Source of the DNA: Pteria penguin | Taxonomy: Eukaryota > Mollusca > Bivalvia > Pterioida > Pteriidae | Direction of reading: 5' to 3' | DNA length: 64,000 nucleotides | NCBI GenBank assembly: GCA_035048485.1 | Contig: CM068580.1 | Coordinates: forward strand, 56,024,475 to 56,088,474 | Shown here: positions 26,463 through 38,975 of the stretch, one piece after another | How the letters are laid out: each line of letters opens with the position of its first letter | Numbering within the stretch: the first letter of the stretch is position 1 | The notes under the pieces: model-generated | Database searches by the model: none | Told to the model about the DNA's origin: nothing | Seen by the model: the letters and a program-made list of their open reading frames with translations, nothing else | Program-made: the position numbers and the translations under genes

Positions 26463-29400
26463 ACATCTTTTTATATGGGGTGTGTAATTCCTCGATGGCC
26501 TACCACACTCACATTCTATTTTCAAAAAGTATGACCTAAACCACACAAAATCGAATATCCCTTTCGTTTTCTACATAGTATTGAAGACAGTTTAAAAAAA
26601 TAAATAAATAAATAAATAAATAAACAAACAAACTAACTAACGAACGAACAAACCAGCAAAATAAGGGAATCCACTCCGTTTTTTTTTTCTGATTAAGGAA
26701 AGAATTCCTAAATAAAAATACACGCTGACCTTCAGCAATCATTAATTTTGATTAAATTCATAAGATATTAATATTGTAATTATTACTTTCCTATGGTTTA
26801 TGAAGAAAATGTAAATTATTAATATATATCTTGAGCAAAATATAGCTTTACCTTTGATATATGGTATATATACTCTTTCAGGAAATGTTCTACAATGATT
26901 ATTGGTAAAACCGGCGATTTTGCAACAATCACGGAGACACGATTGTGACATTGTATATATTGACAACAAACCAAGGGACATCATTCTTACTCCATAATGG
27001 TTTACAAGGGATGCAACTCGATCCGACGCGACTCTTTGCCTCATTGAATAAAGTGTATAGAAAGCTATGGAAAACAGTAAATCAGTAATTAATATAGATG
27101 ATATCATTCCGTCTTGAAATGCGATTCCGGAATCCCTTATTTTGATATGTTGAAGTAAATAAATCACTTGGGTAAGACTTATCATTTAGCGAATAGAGCA
27201 TTAAAACATCACCAACGTGCCCTAGACACTTTCCCAAATTAGAAATATGATAGAGTAAATTGAACTTCAAAATTTCCACGGAGAAAACATTTTCGCAATG
27301 GCATTAAGTAATGCTGATGAATTCCTAAATATATTATGTGGTCATAATACGGAGAATTTCTTGTCCGGAGCAGCGTACCATGAAATGCCATTTTCACCAA
27401 CCAACGAAAAATTTCAAATTCAAGGTTCAGACATTTATTTCACCATGGAGGTATGAAAAGATAATTAAAGTGTCGGAGTATCTTACAATATTTATTTGCA
27501 AGATTCACATCCCTTGTGAAAATATTGCACGGGATCGGTATAAAAATTAATCACAGAACATGAGATGATGCCTAAGCCAGAACCTGCTCGGGGAGCATTT
27601 GGTGACACGTATTTATAGTTTAATTTTTGTCTTTTCTCATATTTTACTACATATTTATTGTAATGTGTTAAAACGATAAACCTAAACAAACAAATACTTA
27701 GAATTGTAATGTACAGAATATATGCAAATATGTAAAACTGTTTTGGAACCAGATGGCAATGTTTAGAATGTGGCTCTGTTTGCACGAGCTTTTTGTAATC
27801 TGCAGTGGACTTACTCGGAGTAACCACAAATTGTTAAGCATGAAAATGAAAGTTTTATACCCGACCAAGATCTAGGACCCTACTCAAAGCTGATTTCTTA
27901 CGGAAAATATCGTCATAGCAAACGGTCGTCGAAAAGGAATTAAGTAATGGTCAATGACAAAAATGGAGGAATGGGACAAATACAGACCCGACCCCTGGAA
28001 GTTGGTATCAGGTGCCATGGGAGACGGGGGGAGTAAGCATCCACTACTGACCGTCAACACTCTTCCTCAAAACTAGAGATTTATTGGTAAACATTGACTT
28101 TACTTTCGAAAACTAAGTTTTACGAAATCTCTGACATAAAATGAAAAATTTCGTTATGATTGTTAAATTATATACTAGTATTGTATTGAACAAAAACTTG
28201 GACATGCCTAAGTCTACGTACTTTGTACTTATTTTCACATCCAATTATTATTTCTGCAAACTTTTAATGACTTTTAAATGTAAACCATATAAAACAACAT
28301 ACATTTCCTTCCAAATCCAAGCTCATTCATTTTGGGCCCCTTGATCAGGAGTTCCCTCAAAATTTCCCGTATTCATTTGATGACATCCCGTCCCCAGTGA
28401 CAACTGACGCTCCAATTTCCTTGCCACTGTCTTGAGTTAATTCTGCCCAGTGTCTCTTAGGTGTACTGCGCTGTTAATTAGAATGCCTTATAGAGACCTG
28501 TCATGTGGAAGGCCACCAGAACGTCTCGTCGTGGTATCTATATTGTGTGAAGCAATCAATTTATATTGCCAATGACAAACATGTTAGCTGTGAGTTTATT
28601 CCCTTCTGGGAGGTGGTACTTTGGTTGTTGGGCTTATGTAAGGATGCCGAACTCGGCCATTATTCCAGTTACATAAACAGTCTGAAATAATAATTTCATG
28701 GAGGAAGACCTCGTCTCTTAATTTAGGTACCCGTCACATTTTATACCCAGTTATGACGAAATGGTGCGGCATGACTTCATTCAAATTCGGAATAAGTTAA
28801 GCAAACACTGAAATGAAAGTTTGAATTTCTGAATGTTTTTTCAGGGGGTCCAATCTTTCTGTTTTGGATGAAATGTGATTTTGAAAATGCTAGCGAGTAA
28901 AACGCTTTGTCCGCTGAATTTTTCAAATTCAGAGATATGGCGCTGTATATAAAACATGGCTAAATAAATATTATGTAATAAATGTCTTGGTCAAATATTT
29001 TGCCGTGCAAGTTTTTAACGAAACTGCGCAAAAGAATTACACACCAATCGTAAAGACGTTTACATTTTTATTCCATTTCATTTAAATAAAGCAGGATGAG
29101 CAAAGTGCTATTGCAATAGCAAGATGGAGAATATATGTCGAGCAAACATGTACAGATTCGGCTTCGACATAACACACTCTTCCCTAATCCTTGCTGGTCG
29201 GACAAAGATCCGTTAGGGAAATTACAAAAGGAACGCTCAGAACTCGGTTTCAACAAATGTCTTCTAATTTTGAAAGATGTAATAAGAGCATTGTAAACAT
29301 GACCTCATTACACCCGTGCATTTTTCGCTCTATATTAGTCTAGTAAGATTTCTTTTTCAAGTCGCTACAGAATACACTCGACCTACAAAACGTTCAGGCT

Positions 29401-30256
29401 TATTCCGAGTAGCATATATTCTAACACAATTCTAAGTACAAAATTAAATGTTCAAAAACAACGAATGAATGACGAAACCAGTAATGCGCTCCTTAAACAC
29501 GTACTTTGAATACCAAAAAGTATATAAAATATCTGCACTCAAGACTTTGAGGAATTGTACAGAATCCTTCACTATCATCGCTGATTATGATAAATCGATA
29601 CAGTATGTTTCACTTGGTAATGTATACCAAATGGTATAATGCTGCTGTACAAACAACTATGCTTTCTTCAGATTACCACGATGTACTCTTTTAACACTAA
29701 GCCAATATTTGTACTGCTGTACCACAGAGACGGTGGTCGTACTTATATGCTCAGATCATTTCAAGACATTAGGTGATTTGCAATGCTAATTTCCATATTA
29801 AAGTGTTGCATGCGTTGTGGAAGAACAGCTTTTTGAATCACGAAGAGGTTACTACGCACAAACAGTAGATCAGCGTTAGAACTGTACTAGGTCTGAACGG
29901 TAGCCTTTTATCTGTAATGGCATGAGAGGTACTTTGTCATAACAAGAGACCAATGTTTGTATTGCAGTGGTATAATTATTTGGTCTAAACAGTGCAGTGG
30001 GGTATTTTTTTAAAAAAAAATTTCAAAGGTGTCTGTACCTTTTATTTGGGATTTTTTATCACATTTGCACAATGCTAATAGATCAACGGTAGGGAAAAAT
30101 TTAGACAAAGTTTGGGAAAAATCGATGAAATTTCCATCTGGGAAGGGTCCTTATAAAGGACCCAATTTGAAGAAAAAAAACGTCACTGCGTTGGAGCAAT
30201 TTTAGTATTGCCAAGGAACAAAAAGTATATTGTATAAAGAGGGATATACATTAGTA
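26463..30256. other. intergenic, no gene found
   Basis: AT-rich, with an AAAT-type run at 26594-26640. A block of more even composition at about 28370-28680 (candidate non-coding element) and degenerate recurring words such as CCAATATTTGTACTGC near 29700 are the only structures noticed. Confidence 0.5.
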
Positions 30257-30260
30257 CCGG

Positions 30261-30680
30261 TGTCCCTATGTCACGGCACACAATAAAAGCCAATGTCCAT
30301 GTGTCACGGTACACAGTAAAAACCCATGTCTGTGTCACGGCACACAATAAAAGCCGATGTCCCTGTGTCACGGTACACAGTAAAACCCATGTCTTTGTGT
30401 CACAGTACACAATAAAAACCCATGTCTGTGTCACGGTACACAATAAAAGCCGATGTCGCTGTGTCATGGCACACAATAAAAGCCGATGTCCCTGTGTCAG
30501 GGTACACAATAAAAGCCGATGTTCATGTGTCACGGTGTACAAAAAAAACACCATGTCTATGTGTCACGGTACACAATAAAAGTAGATGTCCCTGTGTCAC
30601 GGTACACAATAAAAACCCATGTCTTTGTGTCACGGCACACAATAAAAGCCGATGCTCCTGTGTCACGGTACACATAATAA
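30261..30680. repeat. minisatellite, 13 units of 30-34 bp
   Basis: Unit of the form GTGTCACGGTACACAATAAA, then AGCCGATGTCCCT. Thirteen CGG(T/C)ACACA cores can be placed between 30274 and 30666. Variants alternate (AAAAGCCGATGTCCC versus AAAACCCATGTC(T)). Each core has TGTGT and ACACA arms around it. Frames on both strands stay open through the array only because of the repeat. Confidence 0.95.
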
Positions 30681-31087
30681 ATACTTCTAAGGGTCAGTCT
30701 AAATTTCTATGCAATACATCACGTTCATACCGTCACCATATATAAATGCAATAATTTTGATATGACGTAAAACAAGAGTAAAACACATACATCATAAATT
30801 TAGCAATTTATATTCACATTAACTTTTAATATAGGTGGCGTGATATCTCATCAGAATACGCATTTTGTCCTTTTTATCATTTATTTATTTAATGATATTC
30901 CTGATTTTCTTGAATTTTGTCCCTAGTTATTTCATCACACTTATATGCCGTGGATTTATACACCTCGGATGTGGCTCGCAAACAGAAGATGCTTACTTTC
31001 CTCGGATGCTTCACTATCATTGGATGAAAAGTGTTACCGATTTGAACGGCTTCGTTCGACAACGTAATAAGAATTGATGGGATGTGG
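30681..31087. other. spacer between two minisatellites
   Basis: About 400 bp of AT-rich unique sequence; no gene or repeat seen. Confidence 0.5.
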
Positions 31088-31380
31088 CTCTGGTCTGTTG
31101 TCCGCATAGGTTACTTTTGGACGGAGTATTTTGTGGTTGAAGTCGGTTGTCCTCCTACGTTAATTTTGGATGGATTATTTTGTGGTTCTAGTCTTTTGTC
31201 CGCATATGTTACTATTGGATGTTTTATTTTGTGGTACTGGCATTTTGTCTGCATATGTTACTATTGGATCGTTTATTTTGTGGTACTGGTCTTTTGTCCG
31301 CATATGTTACTATTGGATTGTTTATTTTGTGGTATTGGTCTGTTATACACAAAGGTTACTTTTGGATGGATTATTCTGTC
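31088..31380. repeat. minisatellite, about six units of 49 bp
   Basis: Unit TTACTATTGGATCGTTTATT, then TTGTGGTACTGGTCTTTTGT, then CCGCATATG. The central three units are nearly identical and the edge units are diverged. Open frames across it are repeat artefacts. Confidence 0.95.
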
Positions 31381-34300
31381 ATACAACTGTTATTTGAATT
31401 TTACAAATACAACAGGCAAGTTAAAGTACTTTTACCTCAGTCCTCCTGTTACAGTATGAGCGAATGAATAAGCAATTTATCCAGAACAGTATAGTATTAA
31501 CAAAGGTAGTGCCAAGATGTCTGTTGTGCTCCCAGCATTCCCCGATGATACATTAGCAGACATATTTTAGTATAGATTTGCTACACAGGCTCAGGTAGTA
31601 TAATTTCACTATCTTCCTATCATCATGGTGCATTTGTCCATAATTTAGATCAATTTTTGCAATGCAGTGTAATACAATAGCACTTCTATGGTTATACTCC
31701 TCTGATGTATACTCGTTACTGGACCACAATATCAGACCAATATTTGTAAAGCGGTGATTTTGATCATATTTGTACTATTGTTTCTCTTTTTGAATCGTCA
31801 CGATATATCGAACTAACCCCTTTGTACAGCAAGATTATAGTCTGAACCATTGTTAAAACCACCATGTCATTGTGGTTCGAAGACCACCATCTGGTATTGA
31901 ACCAGCCGGAAGACCAATACCCTTGTTGTATGGTAACATGAATTATGGTTTTACAGTCTACTGATCGCTGCATCTTTTTAAGATCAAATCACGTGCTTAT
32001 GCTTAAATGTAGGCTAAACACTTGCACTTAACATACAAACTGACCATAAACTGAGCATTGCCTAATACTTTTATCTTTGTTTTGAGTAAATGTTCTATAA
32101 ACCTATAATTCTTGCTTAAAAATCACGTGATGGTCCTTGCTGTTTGCACAAAACTTGCGAAAAAAAATCCAAAAACTGTCACATAAAATACTGCACATTT
32201 ATCGGTAATGAATTCTTTATATGGGTATTTCTGCTATCAAAATCAAATCATATAAATAAAAGTTTTATTTTCAAGTTTTTACCAATTTCTTACCACTTCG
32301 ATATGAAGGCATTAAAATGGTACTGAAAAATCAGGATTCTCCATATTCTTAACAAAGGGGTGTCGCTGTAGATGGAAAGAAAAACACACGAGAACGAGTT
32401 TGATACGTAACCCCCCTTTTTATCAAAGGGACACTTAAAAGTATAAAATGCAGAATGCGATAGGCTGACTGAGGATAATGCAGTATAAAACACAAAATGT
32501 AGAGGGAAGCAATATTAGTCACTGACATCGGAATCCGTATTATTAGTATTTTTTGTACTAGTAGTTTATTCTCCACGGGACACCTGTACCGTGAGTCAAG
32601 TCTGGGCATTACTGGGTAGATGGCCGGCCATATCTTACCATATGATTGACTGATCCGGCCATATTTCGTCTGTCAACGCTTGCCAAATACGACACGAAAT
32701 CCGTCAAGAATGTGATAAAATGTCGCACTAATACAAAAGCCCCAATTAATTAAGATGACAAGATTGTTCTAATCAATTTAATCAAATTCAAAAAATGATG
32801 TTATGGTAATATCAAATTTTCGAAGTTCACAGAACTGCTGGTTCAAATGACACGATAGAGATCAGGGGTTGATATCCTGCCATATATATGTGGTGTATCG
32901 ACTACCTCAGTATTGAAGACCAGAAACTTTAGAAGGCCTCTTCGTTGATACATTACACACACGGAATCTATACCCCTTCGTCGTCAATGCATTCCAATTG
33001 TTTGATTTTACTAGGGTAAAGTGCTTCTGAAACATCTTAATTATTTAAAAGGGCAGAGTTCCTTAGACTGAACTACCTACATGCTAAGTACATGTGTTTG
33101 TGAATCATTAACGTTTTTCTACATCTTGCATAGATGGATATGTTGTTTCTACGTTTGAAGAGCTCGTGAGAAAATGTCCACTATTTACTAGAAATCACTT
33201 CAAATGAGACAACTAAAGGAACAATTTGGTAGCGGCATAGCTTACATACATAAATGTTTTAAAGGTATGAAAAATGTACCTTTAAATTACAATAAAACTC
33301 TATCATTGGAAATCTTTTAATGTCAATGTATTTTTATTCAGACTTAATCAATTCTTATCAAAGATAATGTAATTAAAGTCTATCATTGCCGGTATAATTC
33401 TAGATTGTTGTTGTTTTTTCCCTCAAATTTTGAAATAATCGAAGGTATTGAGTCCCCTATAGTATATAATTAGACAGACTGACTGACAGACAGGTAGACA
33501 GATTGACAGACAGATAGACCTTCAATCTTCGATGAAACATACAAATCAAGGCATACAAGATGTACAAATCTATGCAAACATGTATAGTTCAGCACTTGAC
33601 ATTCAAATGCGGATGATTTACGATTCTAATTGAGAACATATACCGTACCGTCAAAATTCCGAATCCAATAAACACAAATTAGACACTTAAGCCTTCCGAT
33701 GACTTCAAAATAAATGCCTAATTTAGAAATAACAAACATACAAATCTAATAATGAAGAAAATTACATTTCATTTAAATCCGCGTGTTATTGCATATTTTA
33801 CCTATCTGTTCAGAAACTTAAAAAACATTCTCAGGAAAGAACATCAGACATTTTCTATTGATTCTAGTACAGTGTAATTTTCGTTTTTGCCTTCAGTCAA
33901 ACCATGAGTGTGGGGTCACCGACGAAACATTAATGATTATTTTCATTTCAAACATGTCAAACTAAGGTAATTTCTTTCCCTATTCACAACTTTCAAAATC
34001 AGACTTGCCAAGCTTAATTTTTTTTACATTGAAAATAGCTATACATTCGCCCATGAATGTAAATTGTTTCCATGTGTGATGGAAATAAACGATGGAGTTA
34101 GAAAGATGCCGGGAGGTGGGCGGAATACTAATCAAGGCCCTTGGGGTCCCGGAGCGTAGAAGTGTCCCGCATTTCTCTTTTATTGCCTTTTAATCTACAG
34201 ACATAATCACGGCCTTAGAAACACAAAGCAAGCCCTCAATGACAAGACTAGTTTGGCGGAAATAATTTTGTTTCAAACAGAACTTAAATTTGGGAGGTTT

Positions 34301-36570
34301 TCTACTTTTTTTAAAGAAATATTGTGTGAAAAGTGTTTAGTTAAGATCAGACGTAATTTTCTGTAATCTTCATGAGAATGGAAATAAACAGAAGTTAAAA
34401 TAAAATAAACTGTTTGATGTCTTTATTGTGTACAACACGTCGTACTCAACAATTTTTGTCTTGTCTTTCAATATTTTAGTAGCATTTTTATTTTCTCAAA
34501 TTCTGTTTAACATGCGAAAACAAATATTACCGTACGTGAACTTAATTCAAAACCCGCGGAATTCCTGTTGTATTTTTTACTATGGAAATGTATCGAAACA
34601 AATTTGCGAAATATAAATTAAACATTTACCTATCCCTAAAGTTGTTTGGAAAATATTTCAACAAAGATGCTTTCTTCGTCATTTAACAAAATTAATGACC
34701 ATCTGTCTATTTCAAATAGGTCCGAGTGTGGGCAGGGATAGGGAAAGAAACCAAACGCTGCACGGGGACATCGGCAGGCGACACTGCGCGACGCTGGTCT
34801 TGTATTTGTACGTGTTCACATATTACCGGTGATTATCTGCGGAACGCTGCCCATCTATATGTAGATCACGCTCCCATCTAAATGTTTCTCTCTCATGCAA
34901 ACTTTTGTCCTAGAGAGAAAGGCAGCTCCGCCAACTGTGTAACATACGACTTTTTCCTTTTGTCTCGGGAAGGTCCACAAAGAAGATGGCACAATGTCTT
35001 TGTCTTTCCTTCTTTTTCGCTTTGTTGATTTTCTTTAGAACGTTCGTTTAAACAAAACTTGATGTTTAAGAAGATTATTGAGAATGCATTGTTGACATGG
35101 ATGATCTTTAAGATGCATGTTTCGGGGGTCCTTTGAACGTATTTATTGATTAGCAAATATTCTCATGTCGTTAATTTGTTTTTCTTTAAATGGGAAAAAA
35201 AGAAGACGGCGAAGAAAAAGTCTTTTGTTGATGTGTGTAATAATGTTTAAATTCAAACACTTAAAATGCATTTTTTCCTGGGGAAGGGGGGGGGGGGGGG
35301 GTGATAGAGAAGACGACGAAGAAAAATCTTATACAGAGATGTGTAATTATGTTAAAAATTCAACCACTTGTAAGAAATTTCAGGAACTTTCATATTCTAA
35401 ACGAATCAGTAGTAACTTCAATTGGCGACACGTTTTCCGTACTAAATAAATGTAAAGCTTCAAATGTAATATTCCTTTTAAGAAATCTTTTTTATTGATA
35501 AATATAAAGTCAAATAAAAAAAAATCATACCAGTATAAACGAAGAAAAAAAACCCCCAAGAAATAAATCTCATCTGCATGCCGCTATAGTACTTACTTGG
35601 AATTCATAAAACCATAGGCTGTAAGGAATTTTTATCCAACTTCATGAAAAGAACATAAAAACTTGAATAAATTCCAATTAGTCAAAATTAAATGGAGTGT
35701 GCTGACTTTGTTTTCTTCGTATCATAATGACTTGGCTGAATTTCGTCAAAAATCTCCAACACACCGAAAGTGATCCAAACGACACAGTACACCCTCTCAA
35801 ATAATCCTTTCTAAATTTATAATAAAAGCTTGTTTGCAGCGGAGTTGAAATTTAATTCGTCATGAAACAAGGGGAAACTTGTAGATTTTCACAAAAGGTA
35901 TTGCTGACGAGAGAGAGAGATTTCTGTCTTGTTTGAATAGCAGTAAGCAGGGGCCCAATCAAACATCAGTATTAAGGAAACTGACTCCTTAGCCGACACG
36001 ATCGTTCGGTGTCACAAAACAAAAGGGCATAATTATAGGTTAGAGTCAGTCTTAATTCCCTTACTAATTAGTCCTAAACATGCTCACATGTAATATCCTT
36101 TGTGATGTATGTGTCAGTCATTCCAATGTTGGGAACGGTGAAAACGGTTTCAGTTTCTTTACGTTTTGTGAAGTGGTTGGGGAAAATTTTGAACCCGATA
36201 CCAATAATGGAAATAATGTAGTCGGATTAATTTGAGTTTATTTGATAGATAAACATTTCAGGTGGAAACATCACTATCAAATATACAATGTTAAAAACGA
36301 GAACACATTCAAAACAGGAGCTTGTTATCATTGTATTGTATCATAATGAACAAATATAAATTAAGAAATTGGAATTATCTGAGGATGGAATTTAACATCA
36401 TATTTCATTATTTAGTAATAAACAGAAATTTTAGCAACTGCACTCAGGTCTGTTGTCACTGTCATTATGAATAATCAACGAACATGAAAAATCAATCTAA
36501 AACTTAAATGAACTAGCTGGTGTCGCCACCTAAAACAGTTCTGAAATTCAAAATTATTATTATGAAAAGC
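31381..36570. other. intergenic, no gene found
   Basis: Mostly AT-rich. Noted: GACA/GATA tracts at 33466-33520; two more evenly composed islands at 34085-34215 and 34720-34880; and a 16-G run at 35286-35301. No coding exon supported. Confidence 0.5.
34720..34880. promoter_or_regulatory. GC-richer island (candidate regulatory element)
   Basis: Contains CACGGGGACATCGGCAGGCG and ACACTGCGCGACGCTGG, followed by ATTACCGGTGATTATC. It is clearly richer in CG dinucleotides than the flanks. No open frame with splice sites. Inference from composition only. Confidence 0.22.
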
Positions 36571-36571
36571 A

Positions 36572-36868
36572 AAGTAGAGTACATGTATAGTGTAGTGCAG
36601 TGCAGTGTATTGTAGTGTAGTGTTTTACAATGTAGTGTAGAGTAGTGTGGTGTGGTGTGGTATGGTATGGTATAGTTTAGAAATAGTATAGTAGGGTGTA
36701 GTAGAGTATAGTATGGTGTAGTATAGTACAGGGAAGTGTAGTGCAGGGTGGTGTGATGTTATAATATAATATAGTGTCGTGTAATATAGTGTAGTGTAAT
36801 GTAGTATAGTGTGATGTGGAATGGTATAGTATAGTATGGTATAGTATAAAATAGTATTGCATGGTATC
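36572..36868. repeat. degenerate 5-bp tandem repeat (GTATA/GTGTA type)
   Basis: About 300 bp of TAGTGTAG, TAGTATAG and GGTATGG words at 5-bp spacing. The frame on the minus strand (Tyr/Thr/Leu/His-rich) is an artefact. Confidence 0.9.
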
Positions 36869-37649
36869 GTATACATATAGTGACTTTACCAGATAAGTCC
36901 ATTTTTTGATAATCAAAGTAGGGTTTAACTGTTGAATGATTGGTAAATGATATACGATATTTAGATGTAGAAAAACTATCATATAGTATTTACTAATGTT
37001 GGAACAGTTAAGCTGTAATTGAATTACATGTTGATTGATTAATTTAGTAAACGCACTATGTGTAAAATATCTTATTCTATACTTGACTATGATAGAGAAA
37101 ATTAATTTTCCTTGCCACTGAATTTTCATATAGCAGATGACTATCTCGTGATGCATACGGCTATGCAATGAAATACCAACATGTTCAAATTTCACACAAA
37201 GCTCATCAGAACTTCACTCAGGTCAATTCTAATTAATGTAATTGTCTAGATTCAGCAGAATCACATACATTTGTAAAAGAATGCCAAAATCTGAAAATCT
37301 TAATTTAAGAACGCCAAAATTTGAAAATGATACGTAATTTTATTTGAAAAACAACAATTTTATTCAGTTGCATGGGATTCGTTTCAGGTATTTTGAATTA
37401 TTTTTACTGTGACTATTTGTGCTCTTTGCTTCTTTTTTTAAAAATTAATTACCGAGTTTTAACTTTGGATATGAAGTCGACAAGCATGGCCAGCCAGCAG
37501 GATAAGCTTCTCAATCCGCATGCGCGGTTTTATACTCACTTTACCGATTTCTGTGTATCAATTATCACTGCTTTGAATTTACTAACGATAAATACAATAC
37601 TGTCTTGCTAGATTTTTTCTCGACGGTATTCGTTCACTTACTACAACAA
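36869..37649. other. intergenic, nothing recognised
   Basis: AT-rich. A local pair ACGCCAAAATTTGAAAAT / ATGCCAAAATCTGAAAAT at about 37280-37330 is the only repeat seen. Confidence 0.5.
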
Positions 37650-37915
37650 GATGTGTTTGTGAAACACGAATGACCCCGGCGGCAGCAAAGTCCAAATGTT
37701 AAGTTTTTTAAATGTAGGTCAAAGGTCACAGTCAAAGTCACGAGGTCAAAAATTATTGTACCAACGGAAGGTCTTGTCACAAGGAATATGCATGTGTAAT
37801 ATGAAAGCCCTACCTCTTACGATTCAGAAGTTTTAACCAATGTTTTAGCCACAGGCAAACAGACTGGCTAGCAGACCAAAAGAAGATGTCCCCGATATTT
37901 TATTCCGATGCATAC
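37650..37915 (+). mobile_element. GTGTTTGTGAAACAC-headed dispersed repeat, copy 1
   Basis: Starts with a perfect hairpin (GTGTTT-GTG-AAACAC), then GGCGGCAGCAAAGTCCAAA, AGGTCAAAGGTCACAGTCA, ACGATTCAGAAGTTTTAACC, and ends GATGTCCCCGATATTTTATT. Copy 2 at 53844-54118 has the same parts in the same order. Non-coding. Confidence 0.8.
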
Positions 37916-38220
37916 AAAGTACATTGTACGTTCGGGCAAATTGTTTCGCTGCTATTGGTCATTCTCTTTACTCTAATGTTTTGCATGTTATCTTTAGAAA
38001 GAGGATGGTCCGATGACGTCACTTACTAATGGTAATTTTGCTTGGATCTTGTATCAACATCCATATGTAAATCAACACGATCGAATAATTTACGATAACA
38101 AAAAATTCATTATTAGTTTCTAATCTAAGTTAGAATAATATTGTTTTAGACAATTTTAAAGATATCCATCAATTTGTAAGTCCTCCGTGCTAGATTACTA
38201 CATTACAATATAACATTCGA

Positions 38221-38562
38221 GGAGGGGGGTTACTTCTTTGATACTGATATTTGTAAACACAAATGTATGAAAGTTCTTACAAATACACCATGATATTGAA
38301 TTAAAATATGAAATTGTCATGGACACTCCCTTATTTGTCTGTGTGTTGGGGGTGGGAGGGGTGTTACTTCTATGACACTGTTATTAATAATCACATGTGT
38401 TTGAAAGTTATATGTAAAAACAACATGCCATGAAATTAATATATCAATTGTCATGGACATTTTGTTTTTTGAAGGAGGGGTTACATCTTTGAATATGTTT
38501 GAAAGTTATATGGAAAATACCATGATATTGAATTAATGCATGATTGTCATGGACGCTCTATT
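38221..38562. repeat. tandem triplication of a unit of about 100-130 bp
   Basis: Three copies share GGAGGGG(G)GTTACTTCTTTGA, TGAAAGTT, ACCATGATATTGAATTAA and TTGTCATGGACA, in that order. Copies are shortened progressively to the right. Confidence 0.85.
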
Positions 38563-38739
38563 ATATTATTTTGTATGTTTTGTTATATTTTGTTTACTTT
38601 ATTATAGTTATAATAGTGTTGAGAAATAAATATTTTTACTCTGATTCTGAGAGGCGAACAGAACTATGAACATTTAGACAATCTTCTTTTATAGATTCTA
38701 GTATTCATGAGAAGAAAGCAGAGGTAGATGGTAATCATA

Positions 38740-38975
38740 TACATTTGTATAATTTGCGTGGCATCCCCTGAGGGCTCGCACGGCAGCAAACTCCATGGTA
38801 CTAAATCGAATTTGACCTTTGATCTTTTGACCCCAAAATCAATAGGGATCTTCCTCTCATTATACACAAGCTACATGTGAAGTATGAACCCAATGGGACC
38901 AAAATTCTGACGGCTAGAGTGTGTGAAAGGTTTTGTTACAGACACACGCACGCATCAACCCACGCACACACGCAC
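38740..38975 (+). mobile_element. diverged relative of the GTGTTTGTG-headed repeat
   Basis: CACGGCAGCAAACTCCA, TTGACCTTTGATCTTTTGACC and a terminal ACAGACACACGCACGC tail match the middle and tail order of 37650-37915. The hairpin head is missing. Confidence 0.4.

Noticed and set aside
26742..27185. 147-codon open frame on the minus strand
   Set aside because: No recognisable domain; no supporting splice signals; composition like the surroundings.
30261..30680. CRISPR-like array of 30-34 bp repeats
   Set aside because: Units are contiguous without unique spacers, in a eukaryotic context: a minisatellite.
30183..30745. Overlapping frames of 103-123 codons on both strands (Cys/Val/His-rich)
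   Set aside because: Artefacts of the 30-34 bp minisatellite.
36625..37195. 172-codon frame rich in Tyr, Leu, His and Thr
   Set aside because: Mainly translation of the degenerate 5-bp repeat at 36572-36868.
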